From the NCBI GenBank assembly GCA_013400975.1, contig WBMZ01014186.1, positions 281,267-345,266 of the forward strand: a DNA stretch of 64,000 nt. Reading direction: 5' to 3'. Under the pieces are notes generated by a model. It did not search any database. It worked only from the letters and a program-made list of their open reading frames with translations, and was not told the origin of the DNA. The DNA comes from Atrichornis clamosus. Lineage: Eukaryota; Chordata; Aves; Passeriformes; Menuridae. The translations under genes were made by a program, and so were the position numbers. The stretch's first letter is position 1; every line of letters starts with the position of its first letter. Below, piece by piece: positions 49,101 to 60,540 of the stretch.

Positions 49101-52100
49101 CATTTTTTAAGATAAAAGACCACAAGATTTACTTATAACTGAGTTAATTTAGCAATATTTTGGAATGGGGAAGGGAAAAAAAACCCAGTGCAAGCAAATT
49201 TCAGAATGTTGTTCAGTGGTTGCTTGAAACCCAGGCATTTGATGGAGATTTCTAACTGTGCAGTATCCTGAAGCACCAGTCCCAGCACAGTACAAAAGCC
49301 ATCATCAAACAGCTCCTGTGAGAATTTACAAAATACACCAGAACGTGGTTGTTTGGTACTGAAAGCCAAACCTCTACAAACTCCCATTACCCAACAGGAC
49401 CTAAATAACTAGAAAAATATAGGACAGGTCATTTTGATGTACAATGAGATGGGAAATAAATGACTATCCGAGAAACTCAGAAAAACTATGAGGAATGAAT
49501 TGTGTAACTGGGTCAAGCATTAATTCTAAAAAGAACTGGGGACCTAGTGGATAATTTAGAGTGATTGCCCAAAAAAAGAAGCAGCTTATTGGAGAAAGTT
49601 ATGATAATGGGGTCTTAAATATTTCACTGTGAAATAATAAAACAAATTCCTGGAGGATGACCAGCTCCATCAAAGACAGGGCCACTGACATGAGCACTTA
49701 ATACACCTCAAACAAAGGCCCTACAGGACCCTACTGTAATCAGTTTAAAAAAACAAAGCAAAAGCAACACAGAATGAAATTCCAAGTCAGAGGCAAAATC
49801 TCAACTGGCTTCTCCCTGGCCCAGTTCTCATCAACTGTCCTGTACATGTTTCCATTTATCTCAGCAACTTTTGGTTGCAGCAAAAAACTTTTGGAAGCTT
49901 TGGGCTCCTCATCTCTGCTCCAAGAACCTCCCAGTGCTTCCAGATGTCCTGGTGAGACAACCCTATACAAAAGTGCCAACAGCACTCACAAAGCAGTTCT
50001 CAAGCAAAAATGACAACCAAGGACTCTTTTAGTTCTCTACTCTTCCAAAACAAGATGAAGACAGAGAGAGGGGAAGTATCATTTAACTAGAGAAGCTGCC
50101 AGCAAGCAAGAGGTTATTTGTTGTGCAAGAACTGGTGTGTGAATTTTAAACAGATGTAATGGTTAATTACTGCTTAATATTCCCTCACAGCATTGGAGAT
50201 GTGAACTAATAACAATTCTGACCTCTTGCAGAGGACAATTCAGTCTCCAACATTTACTATAACAAAAAACTCAAAGACAAACCACCTTGAAGCTTTTGCC
50301 AAAAGGAAATGTAACCTTGGCCCCTGGACATGTCTACTGCCAGACTTCATGCATCCATGGGATATGACAAGTTGATGTGGGAAACTGCACAGTTCCAGTC
50401 ACCCACGACTGAGAAACTCACATTGAAAGGATAATCTAGAAGACCAGGCAAACTGAAATTCAATTTTACAAAGATGAAGGTAGCAAAATAATGGACTACC
50501 AAGTGCAACACCAGGGAGTAACACCAGGGAAGAAAGCACCAAGGAGGCAGGAAAGCTATTTACACAGCTTCAAGTATGGATACCTTTGGGGCATGAGAAG
50601 GTGTCCAGCCAGCAGAGCCCAGTGGTTCTGAGGCAGCAGCAGTACTGGAGCCTGGATGCAGTTGCTTATGAACAGGATATCTTGGTAAAATTGAAGGGAG
50701 TATGTGACATATTTGCCCACTACAGCAGAGGACTTGATCCAAAAGCATCTCCATCCCTCCACATGCCTACACAAATGTAATATTCTGAAACTTCCAATTT
50801 CAATTAATTGGTTGCACTCCACTATTTCTGAAAAGTACCAGCCTTTAAAGCCTCAGGAAGTATCTACAGAAACAATTCTGTCATACTCTCCACACATTAA
50901 TGTTTCTATGGTGACTTTCTAGCACTTCATTGGATTCCCTTTTGTAAATGCTCAGGGTACTCCCACACCACCCTGCAAACCCAAACCCTTGGTAAACCAA
51001 AATGGAAAACCCAGCTTTTCTCTATAAAGTCAAGCTCTAAATACGCATTCTCTGCGTTCCCACGCATCACACCTCCATGGCCTGAGCATGTTCTAGGGCA
51101 GTGCCGGATGGTGCCACGTCACCAACCAGTAGCAGTGACACAGTCAAAGCTGTCTTGCTATATATACACCATGATCTCACTTGAGCCTGGAATATCAGAG
51201 TATTTTGTCTTGAAACACAACCTTTTCCTGGAGAATTTATACTCACAGACTGTTCTCAGATACTAGAGCACAGAGTCCACCTAAATACAGAATAACTACA
51301 GGAACAACAAGCCTTCCTCACTTCCTTTTTTTTTTTCAGTATACTTTCTCCCCTTTTCTATTAAGAAATTCCTCCCATCCTCCTCAAGGGCTCATTAACC
51401 TCTCTAAAACACCATTCTGACAGTAGCAAATGCCTTCTGAAAGGGCCGGTGCTGTCACAGGAACCAGAGGTCCCTTGAACACCCCCTTAACATTGACCTC
51501 TCAGAGCCTATTCACCTACAACACTTGCACATTCTCATTTGTCTGCTTTCAAGTCATTTAGTCATTTGTTGATAAGAAATTATCAGATCTTCCAGGGCCT
51601 GTGGAACAATTTATTCTTGTCTTCAGCTCATTATTAGCCCTGAGACCTTGAGGATGGTAGTGCAGAATTAAACCCTTTTCCATCTGCCTGATCCAACAGT
51701 TGATAACCAAGATTTGGCATGGCTTTGGTAAAGCCAGCACTGGGCTTGCTAGTGGATAAATGGATTAGGTAGCTCCCTCACTGTTGTTTTCTTAAGGGCC
51801 TAGAACATAAAGACATTTCTTGGAAACTCAGTGTAGCCTCAAAACTCACAGGTGCTTGGCAAGCATTGCCAGATCAGGCCATTCTTTCTTCCTACAGCTC
51901 CTCTTTTTGCACGTTAAAGATTAATAATTTATTTGGTACAGAACTCTGCTATTCTGTCTCCTTCCTCTCTGGCACCAATGCAGCTTCCTGCTGAGTTGAA
52001 CACACCACTACAGATACTTCATTTTCCATTCTGAATATTTTCTGGCAAAGGTAACATTAACAAAATGAAGGCTCTTGCAAGCAGCAGCTGTTGTGGGTAG

Positions 52101-53669
52101 CATATGTCCTGGGTAACTGCTTAAAGGAAGTAACAGGGACTGTTTCCTCTGGGAAATATGTATAAATGCAGTGGTCTCGGATGAACAATTTCAAAAGAAA
52201 TCTGAACCTACAGCTTCCCAGTCATTTAGGGATATTATTATTAAACAAGGGCAGATTTGTCTAGCAAGGCTCCAGTCACAAACCCTCTCTCATCACACGC
52301 AGCTTTCAACAAGCACAGTGGTCACTGCAGCAATAACCTGAACCGCTCTCCCACACAATGCTCCACTGGGAGCCTTCTGTTCAAGACACCTTTTCAAGGC
52401 CTTGTTCATTTGTACACCAAACCACTCCTGTGTATAAAACAACACCAGGGTTACAGGCCAGTCTCACAGCCATTCAGAGGAAATCCCGATGCTCCATAAC
52501 TAACCCATACCATGGTGCTGGTTGCTCTTGTATCCACTAATGCACAGGATGGAGTGTCAACCTAAATTTTGAAACCCTGTGATGCTGTCACTTTGTGTCA
52601 CAGTGTTAAATAATGTTGATTATTTGATGTCAGCTCAGTTTACTTAAAGCATTCCCATACTTGCATTTGCTTTCCATCAAGATATGTCAGAAATCTCTTA
52701 GCAAGAGCCATTCTTAACCCAAAGGGCTCAGCAGGGCCCAGCTGCAACTGCTGGTGGTCACAATGTGCAATATTTATTTGGTAGGTTCTCTGAGAATGAG
52801 AGAGAACTCTCTCCTCATTACAGCATCTCGCTCACTGAAATGAGCCTGGTCCTCAAGAAACTCTGGAAAGCTTTTACATGGAAGTGTTTCTAGTGACCAG
52901 GGGTGCCCACAGCTGTGCACAAGGCCATGATCCTGGCTGCCCAGGCCTCCTGAGCCAGGCAGGGGGTTACCTTCCCAGCCCTGTATCCTGTACACACTTC
53001 AGTGTGTGACAAATCCCCGCTCAAACACCGCCAGCTTTTTGGTGCAGGAATGGTATCAGCCCCAGTACCTTCCATTCACTTTCTTCATGACACAAACGAC
53101 ATGGGTTCTTTTTTCGAAGATGGGTAGGACGAGGGCTGGAGTCTCCCCTTGGATACGTGCCCTAAGAATGAGAATCTAGTGGTGGTAATTGACTTTCAGA
53201 TTTTCCTCTCATAACTCATTCACTTCTACAACATGAATTCGCTCTCCTCTGCTTAACTATGGAACATTAACAGCCTTCTCAGAGCATCCTAGAAGAAAGA
53301 AACATCAGCTAAAGTGCACTTCCACTGACATCCAACCTTCCTGGACCATGAAGACCTTCACAGGCAAGTGATATGCTCTAATACTGCATTTGAACACAAG
53401 CTGCAGTGTTAGATGAACGAATCACTGAACACCACCAAAATTATTATGAAAATGAGTAATAACATGTTCTTTAAAGCTCTCCTGACTTTAAGTCCTGACC
53501 TCCCAATGCACTGTTAGCACTGATAATGTTTCCTTTATGTCAAGAAATGACATCCATTGTCAACTGATTCACACATGATCAGACTCAATCATCTGTGTTT
53601 TCAGGGTGATCCTGGACAGGAACTGCATGCCATTAGAACAAGGTAGCTAAAGGAAGCAAATGGTGAAAA
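49101..53669. other. Noncoding, no gene recognised
   Basis: About 4.5 kb of unique mixed DNA with short ORFs on both strands. A 13-bp direct repeat (aacaccaggga) starts at 50507 and 50520. A T11-CAG acceptor-like stretch at 51326-51339 is followed by pyrimidine-rich sequence with no exon character. An inverted AATAAT/ATTATT pair lies near 52610. Confidence 0.5.
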
Positions 53670-54020
53670 GTCTGCAGAAAGCAGGATTGTATTTTTTTAA
53701 ATAAAGTCAATGTTAATTAAAGAATAAGTGTTCTTAAATTACTGAAAGATTTCACTTACTCCGGAAACACCTGAATCATCGTTAACACTATAAGGATCTC
53801 TTTGCATTAATACATATCAAAATTCAAGGCTGTACATTTTGTTAGATTTCTCTCTTCCTGTTCGTATTTGTACCCCATTAAACTTCAGTACAGGTGCATA
53901 CGGGTTAGTAATCACATTTTATATTTTGCATGCAGATTAGTCCTATTTGAATCTGCATAAATTTGTTATGCATCACTGCAGAAGTGAATGCTCAAGCAAC
54001 TTTTATTTTTATCTAATCAA
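53670..54020. promoter_or_regulatory. Candidate conserved noncoding element
   Basis: AT-rich, repeat-free and without ORF. Homeodomain-type words include aatgttaattaaag near 53709, ccattaaac near 53876, gttagtaatcac near 53905 and cagattagtcc near 53934. Several TGCAT words occur (53802, 53929, 53956, 53969). Texture resembles a developmental enhancer; untested. Confidence 0.33.
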
Positions 54021-55559
54021 ATCACTGCCTAATGAAAAATGAGCAACTGTGCACAAAGGTGCACTCCGGCAGACTCACGGATCCCTGGGAACAGGAACAT
54101 TTACTACTCAGGAGGGCTGCCAGGTGTGAGTCTCTCCAGCCTCATAGTCAAATTCCGATCAGAGCAGCCACACCCAAAATGCCACCACTGCCTTCTGCAG
54201 AAAGATTAAACGGAGGCTTCCACAACAGAATGGACCCAGAAGGAGCTTCTACAGAACTTCTTTCCTAAACCTTAGCAGAGTCAATTGTGACTTGGTGGAC
54301 TATGATCAAAATCCCTCCTCCAGTCTCTCACAGAAGTAGCAGCACTGGGTCCATAGGGGATTCCAGAGGGGCAAAGCTCCATGGACATCCCTGCTCGTAG
54401 GGCTCCCTTCCTTATACCCCTCCCCACAGGCAAGCACCCACCTCTGTAACTCCTGAAGTGCCATTTCTCCTTGATCCACATGAATCTGTTTAAGGCATTT
54501 TTGGAAAGAGGCATTTGAAAGGAGTTAAATTAAGGCTTAGGAACAAGCAGCAACTGGCAATAAACAAGTTCCCCAAAGTGTGAGAGACTTTGTTCTCCGC
54601 ACTCCCAGCACATTTCAAGGTCAACTACGCTCCCTAACGAGCCCTCAGCCACATCCAGGCTGCGGGAGCCACACGGGCTGGAGAACAGCATGGATAGCTC
54701 ACACCCGTGCTTCTGCCAGCCGGAATTCACAGCTCCTTCTACGCCGGCAAGGAAGGCGCTGGTCCTGCCACAGAAGCTAAAATTCTGCACCTCACCCCTT
54801 GTCTGAGAGCACAGCCATCCCACTTCAGCCAAGGGATCCTTCAGAAATCCTTTTTTTCCTTTCATTTGTATTTTTAAATTACATTTCTATTTGCATTTCC
54901 TCTAAAAAGCATATCCTAACCTTCTCTTGACTTTCCCATCTGCCACCCCCCTCCTACCCACATCCTCTCAAGAAACACAATCATCACCAACGTTCCTAAA
55001 AAATCCATACACTGAGGTAATCAGAAACCAAACACTTCATATTAAAGTATTTATGAAATTTGGTCAAGAATAAAAAATGAAAAAGCATTTTTGATAATTT
55101 TCTTCACTGATCTCTTTTCAGAGAATGCATGCACATCTTCAAGCCAATTTTCAATCTCCGTAGACTTCAACAGACACACTGGTAACCTGAACTGGTCATT
55201 CGTCCTGCAGTGACTTTCTTACCTGCCTCCCACAGAGATGACAACTTTTTTCTACTTGCATTAAATAAATGAATCTACTTCAGAAATCAAACCAATGTGA
55301 CTGATTATTTAAGAAAAATAAAGAAACTAAAGGGAAAAATAAACTCTTTACCACCACCAAATAATACAAACATGGGGTTTTTTCTGTGGGTCAGAAACTA
55401 CATCCTGCCCATGGGCTGTGGACAGACTGGGGAAACAAAACCCTTAAGCAGCTGTACCTGCCACCCCAGGATTTCTTCCTCAAATCCTTACCACCTCATC
55501 AAGATTTATTTTTTGCTTGTGGGCCATTAAAAACAGAGAGCTTTTATCAGAAATCCCAG
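54021..55559. other. Noncoding, no gene recognised
   Basis: G+C-richer with scattered CpGs at 54590-54770, AT-rich elsewhere. An octamer ATTTGCAT lies at 54889-54896. A strong acceptor-like polypyrimidine-CAG ends at 55121, with a weak GTAACC donor 60 bases on (55182). The enclosed sequence is open in one frame but unrecognised. Confidence 0.45.
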
Positions 55560-56170
55560 CATTTAACTGCCATATTTAATCCATTAAACTAATATATTTT
55601 TAAACAGTTTTATTGCTGTGTCATTTAAAAGTACTAATGTGTGCAAGAATCAGTTTTAGACCAAGATATTACCTGAATAATTTACCAATGTTTTTACTAT
55701 TCAATGGCGAAATTATTGCCTGTGTTTAAAAGCATTCTGCTTTAGAAAAACAAATCAGTATTAACACAGATGCATTAAGTCTAATTGTCATTATCATTGA
55801 ATACAATTTTTAAAATGTATATAAACAAATTTAGCAGCTCTAGTAAGCAATATCTGCCTTTAAAAAAAATAACTATTAAAAGCACATTAACCACACAATG
55901 AAATCAGCTTTTCCTTTTCTTTTTTCTTTTCTTTTTAATAAAAGTGTGGTGTTCATATTATCTGTTTGTCTTCATCTGCAATTTATACAGCACCCAGATG
56001 AAGAGTGTCAAGTCTCAGAACACTGGAAACATTAGACATTTATATTTTGTGATTAGCTCAATTGTTTTCAGCTCCTGCAAGATCGGAGATTACTAGGAGC
56101 CACCTCTTCCTCCTCATTAGCAAATATTTGCATATGAAATTTTGATTTTAAAAAAGCAAAATTAAGCTAA
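55560..56170. promoter_or_regulatory. Candidate conserved noncoding block with octamer palindrome
   Basis: AT-rich unique sequence with no ORF, interrupted only by a TTTTC-rich tract at 55909-55936. Homeodomain words are frequent (ccattaaactaat, agtactaatg, gtctaattgtcattatc). At 56120-56131 lies a perfect 12-base palindrome GCAAATATTTGC whose right half overlaps an exact octamer ATTTGCAT at 56126-56133, a classic POU-family arrangement. Likely two or more elements if real. Confidence 0.38.
55909..55936 (+). repeat. TTTTC-type pyrimidine tract
   Basis: Consecutive ttttcc, ttttct and ttttc units. A low-complexity polypyrimidine stretch. Confidence 0.7.
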
Positions 56171-56429
56171 AACACCCCAAACTCCAGCATGCAGGGTGTG
56201 CAGTGAGGTAGCCAGCACTGGTGAAGTGGCAGGGTGAACGTGCTCCAGCACTCCCATCCTGCATTACTGAAGCCAGGGAGAGTCTTGCTGCTGACTTAAT
56301 CGAGGACAGGATTTCAACCTACAGCACTTTCTCCTGTAATTTGAGGGATACTCTGATTAACTACAAATAATTAGCTCATTTTAAAAGGGCATAATCTTCT
56401 TTATGCACACAGCACATTCTAAAAATGGA
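56171..56429. other. Noncoding, nothing specific
   Basis: Unique transition from the AT-rich block on the left to the CpG-richer patch on the right. No ORF or repeat. Confidence 0.45.
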
Positions 56430-56830
56430 TTAGCACGGGGTCTAATGCGGGAGCGTCTCTGGCATTAGGGGATTACAGGACATCAATCTGAACTCCCGGC
56501 TAATTGGGATGGCTGTGTCCCCTCAGCCAAATCCACTTGTCCTGCCTCTGTGGGCAGCAGGGCCTGCGGGAGGGTGTGGGGGCACGGGCCTGCCCACCAC
56601 GGCCGCAAACTGAAGGGCTTTTGTTGTGGCTGAAGCGATCGCTTTCTGCAGTGCTGATTTCTGGAAAGCCAGGCACAAGGGCATTCGACTGGACATCGCT
56701 GTTTGATAACCCCGGAGTCACAACTGCAGATGCCTACATTAACACGAGGTCGGAGAGGGGAGCAGATGGTTAGGAAGCTCTTACTGTGAAGGCCCCGACG
56801 ATTTCCAAAGGTAAAACAGCAAGTAGCTTT
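56430..56830. promoter_or_regulatory. Moderately CpG-rich patch
   Basis: By hand count about 17 CpG dinucleotides fall in roughly 370 bases, clearly more than in the flanking AT-rich DNA. By rough estimate the observed/expected ratio is only borderline for a CpG island. It contains gctaattgggat near 56500 and a palindromic gcgatcgc at 56635-56642. Open frames on both strands are explained by composition. It may be a small unmethylated regulatory element; no transcription start is evident. Confidence 0.3.
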
Positions 56831-57099
56831 TATACATAAATGATGCTTGCCATATGGCGATTGCAATTTTAAACAAAAAAATTAAATTATTACAGTTAGA
56901 TTGAACACAACCAAAAGCAATTAAAAGTAAAGCTGAGCTTTACGTTAAAGATCGGAAGCACTTTGATATCAACAACATTAGTGATCCCAGAAATGGGAGC
57001 AGGGCACACTGAAGAGTGGTGTTTGTAAGTGCTAGGCACAAATCCTATTAAAATTCAGCTTGCTCCTTTGAAGATAACCCAGCGATGAGGCTGGCACTT
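56831..57099. other. Noncoding, AT-rich
   Basis: Unique AT-rich DNA with aaattaaattattac and caattaaaag words near 56878-56926. No ORF. It may be continuous with the candidate element on its right. Confidence 0.4.
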
Positions 57100-57240
57100 C
57101 CACGTGCCGAAATCAATAAACAGACATACAATCAATAGAAAAATCATATTTCATTGACATTAATTTATTAATTAATCTATTAATTTATTGATTGTGATTA
57201 CAGGCCGTGATTACAGCCTGATTACAGGCTGTGAATAGGT
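57100..57240. promoter_or_regulatory. Homeodomain-word cluster with triple GATTACA repeat
   Basis: Bases 57155-57193 are an almost uninterrupted string of TAAT/ATTA words. They are followed by three near-copies of gattacaggc at 57196, 57209 and 57220, with spacings of 13 and 11. The third copy lies inside a perfect dyad at 57213-57232 (8-bp arms ACAGCCTG and CAGGCTGT, centre ATTA). The TAAT string at 57168-57192 nearly duplicates 10430-10455. The arrangement would offer many homeodomain contacts (inference). A simple local duplication in AT-rich DNA is the alternative. Confidence 0.4.
57213..57232. repeat. Perfect inverted repeat, 8-bp arms
   Basis: acagcctgattacaggctgt: the eight-base arms pair exactly around a four-base ATTA centre. 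Pairing stops at the next base on either side. Confidence 0.9.
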
Positions 57241-57639
57241 ACTTTCTTAAATACATAAGCATTCCACAAATATAAATAACCAATGACGTGCATTTCTCCA
57301 GTTGATCAGAGCACCCATACGTGCATACGAAGGCACAAAATTACCAGGTGTTCTTAATAAAAAGTAAAAATAATATTTGTTGGTTTTCAATAAGAAACCT
57401 GGGCACATCCTCACCAGTATTTTTGCTAAAACAGAGAGCTCTTGGTCACAGAAATGAAGATCCCTAGAAGCCTGAGGCTGCCCCATCCTGACAGGCAGCC
57501 AGGGCACCCTGTCAGCCAGCCAAGAGCTGGGAAGGTTCCTGCCACCATCCCTCTGTGCCACTTCAGCATGGGGACAAACACTGCTTGGTTTGGTGGAGTT
57601 AAGCACGGATTTACCTTCACACAGTAAAATCAAAATAGC
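57241..57639. other. Noncoding, no gene recognised
   Basis: Mixed composition. Minus-strand open frames (57247-57642, 57426-57620) overlap a plus-strand frame (57442-57627) and show no domain. Confidence 0.5.
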
Positions 57640-57740
57640 CACCTGTGGATCATTAGATTATCTGCTGCCTCTTAACATAATAAGCAGTTAGATTACATGG
57701 CATCCCTCAGTTCATTAAATTAAGCTCATTCAGCAGTATG
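57640..57740. promoter_or_regulatory. Candidate noncoding element (short)
   Basis: A short run of regulatory-type words: gatcattagattatctg, cataataagcagttagattac and cattaaattaagc. Unique, no ORF. It may form one unit with 57100-57240. Confidence 0.25.
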
Positions 57741-59389
57741 GTGTCTGTCTCTCAGAAATCTGGTGGTTTACTGAATCCTGTCAGCCATTCTTCACTTTGT
57801 CACAGACCTGTGATGAAAAAAAAAATGCCTAAAATTCTGATCTACCAAAGCCAATCTCAAATTTCCATAGACCTTAAGGTAACTGGATGCTACATGGGAC
57901 AGTCACAGCAAAAACCAAGAGCTAAACACAACTGTGTAGAGGACTGTCAAAAAGTCTTCTTATTCAGCAGGTTCAGACTGAGTTGCAAGTGAACTTTGTG
58001 CATGTGATACAGAGCTTTTGCAGAAAAAAATCTGCTTTGAGCTTTCAGGTTCACTGGAAAGCAAAGTGAAACTCAACAGATCCATATTAAATCCAGGGGA
58101 AAAGACGTTTGCACACAGGCACACACACAGCGCACAGCCTTGCTTCTCCTCCTTGTTCTGTCCCTATGCCAAATTCCCAAAAGCCAAACCCTGGTGCACA
58201 TGGACACACTGCCCCATGATAATATAGGATTTAGAGGAAAACTCTACAAGGTTCTACTGGGCTATTCCTTATACTGTGAAAGAAGGTCAGACTCCATGAA
58301 ACACCAGCCTGGAGAGGCTCTTTGCTATGGCCCCTTCCCTCAGCATAATTCCACTAATCCCATACTCTGGAATGGGGTCTCCAAGCAATGCTGCAGACGT
58401 CAGTCCAGGTAGGCAGTCCAGTACTGATGGGCAATGTGTTTTCTCTCTCCCAGTACCAGAGCAGATCATCCACTCACTGCTCCTGTTCTGCACTGTCTGG
58501 GAGGGAGGTAGGACCTGCCTGGCCAGGTGAGATCCACAGCACAAGAATTTAGGGAGGCTCCAGTACCTGTGTTTCACACTGGCAGCAAGGGAGCTTCACA
58601 TGCCTCCAAAACTCTTCCTCCCTGGGGTCTGCAGGGCACAGGAACTGAATTTGTTGTCTTGCTGTATGGAGTGGGAATGGAGGAGTCAAAGTATGTTTTA
58701 TTAATCCTTTCATTTCTTGAATGTAAGTGGATAAGTGGTTTCAGCCTCCAGACATTTCTTAGACACTGCTGACTTTTACATACTCTTTCAGGGATCATAA
58801 AGTTAATTGTTTCCTTCTTTCCCCATGATGCATGGGGATAATGAGAGACCAGGAGCACTCAGAGGGCAAGCATCTAGCAACAAACCACAGTCAGGCCCAG
58901 GGATGCTTGCAGAAAATTTTGTTGCTTTAATTTTAGTCCATGCTTCATTCATAGGAGAGGCTATTCCCACAAAAATACAGGTTATTGGGATAAACATTTT
59001 GCAGCAGCTTAGGGTTGAAGCAGAACATTAGGAAGACAAATGTGTACATCTCTGGGGTGTGACAGATGGGGCACACTCAGTGTTACTAAGTCCCATCCCT
59101 TTCCTTTCAAACAGCCTGCAGTGAGTCACTGTTACACCATGCCTTTCCATCCGTGTTAAAACCCTCCCTGTAGTAACACTGGCTACGAGTCACACATCCT
59201 GCTCTCCATGTAAGCACTGCATGGCAGGAGTATGCAGACAAACTGTAAACCAGCTTTCCTTCCTGGGTAGGAAGCCATTGTCCCCTGCTGCAAAGCCACT
59301 GAGATAACCCACAAGGACACCTCAAGTGCTTTGCTTTGATGGAGACAAGCCTAGGACAAGTCACCACCACTCAGGCTGCTCATAACACT
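57741..59389. other. Noncoding, no gene recognised
   Basis: Unique mixed DNA with short overlapping ORFs on both strands (for example 58287-58577 minus, 58140-58412 plus, 58574-58858 minus). A CACACA-rich stretch lies near 58114-58128. No domain or repeat family is recognised. Confidence 0.5.
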
Positions 59390-59530
59390 CCCAAAGAATT
59401 TCTGTTTTCTCTCCCAAATTACCTCATTTAAAAGACTTAATATATTAATTACAGGCTTCCCCATCAGCCCAGGTAGAAAGCCCCCCAGCCACTCCATGGT
59501 TCCCAAATTGTTAATTATTAGTCTATACTT
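59390..59530. promoter_or_regulatory. Candidate noncoding element
   Basis: Short AT-rich block with acttaatatattaattacagg near 59433-59455 and attgttaattattag near 59507-59521. A minus-strand frame of 142 codons (59351-59779) runs across it but is not recognisable as a protein. Confidence 0.22.
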
Positions 59531-59779
59531 TTGTAAAAGGCCGTTGTTTTCCCCACCAGCAGGCAGACACACATTATGGCTAAAGGCATAGGACAGTCCC
59601 AAAGACAGCTCAACCCTCTGCATGGGATTGACCAGACTGGAGACACCACACCTGCTAAGTGATTGTTCCCCCACCACTGAGGGAAGACACCCACTACCAG
59701 AGCCCAGCTCCAAGGTGCTGCTGTTCTTCCTCCTCCATCCTGGTTTAAACACAGCAGAGACGAGCACGAAAGAAAACAT
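59531..59779. other. Noncoding, nothing specific
   Basis: Mixed unique DNA between two candidate AT-rich elements. Minus-strand frames are open here in two overlapping registers, with no domain. Confidence 0.45.
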
Positions 59780-60010
59780 GCCATGAGGATCTTACACTTT
59801 TAATTATCTTATCACAGCCTTCACCTACCCTTTTTTGGATATTATTACCCTGGAGAGTGTGCTAACAACCTTAAGTTGCTGACTAATTAAGTTTTGGTAT
59901 ACTCCAAAGCTGGTTTTTGCACACTAATTAAATTTACAGGCAGTTAGATTTGACGGGTACTGTGGTATCTGCCAACGTGCCTTCATAATCAGTTAAATTA
60001 TTAATTTTGA
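59780..60010. promoter_or_regulatory. Candidate conserved noncoding element (strong texture)
   Basis: AT-rich, repeat-free block. Words are acttttaattatcttatc near 59796, gctgactaattaag near 59878, cacactaattaaattt near 59920 and cagttaaattattaatttt near 59991. The two CTAATTAA words about 40 bases apart are typical of paired homeodomain sites. It ends abruptly at a G+C-rich patch. Untested for conservation. Confidence 0.36.
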
Positions 60011-60540
60011 GGCAGCAGCCCATTCCCAGGCATGCAGGGAAGCACTCCAGCAGCAGCAGCAGAGCTATCCAGGGAGAGCACCAGTCAGCGACCCTGTGCT
60101 GCAGGAGCGAGGGATGCATGGGTGCTCTCTCCCTAGGAGAAGGCAAAGAGCTGCAGCACGGGTACCTCCTGTCCCCACACCTGCTGGGAAGACATTGGAA
60201 TTCCCACGCAGGTCTGGCCCTTAGGAGGCGGCAGAGGGGCAGCAGAACAGACACGGGTGCCCTGCTTACCCCTCCTGCTGTCCTAGACGAGCAGGAAGCA
60301 CCCCGAGGCACGACCGCCTTGGACTGCAGACACCATCCCTCGCCCCCAGCTCTGGAGAGTTGCACCTCAGGGTCATTTCAGAAGGGGTCCCATCAGATTC
60401 CTGCCCCCAAATCCCCCTCCAGAGCGCTGGGCGGGAGGCACAGCCCGTGCTGTTGGAGCCTCCACTGCCGTGGGCAATCCCAACAGCCAGACAAATCCCC
60501 CAGCCCCACTTGGTGCTATCACACCTTGGGCCCTCTGCAG
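60011..60540. other. G+C-rich noncoding patch with (CAG)5
   Basis: G+C-rich with scattered CpGs, well below CpG-island density by rough count. (CAG)5 lies at 60048-60062. The 196-codon plus frame at 60007-60597, the longest in the window, lies here. A 143-codon minus frame (59934-60365) and other frames are open over the same DNA, no domain is seen and its 5' end encodes low-complexity Ser/Arg. I treat it as a chance ORF. Confidence 0.45.

Noticed and set aside
51326..51339. T11-CAG splice acceptor
   Set aside because: The downstream sequence is itself pyrimidine-rich with early stops and no donor. Most likely a simple T-run.
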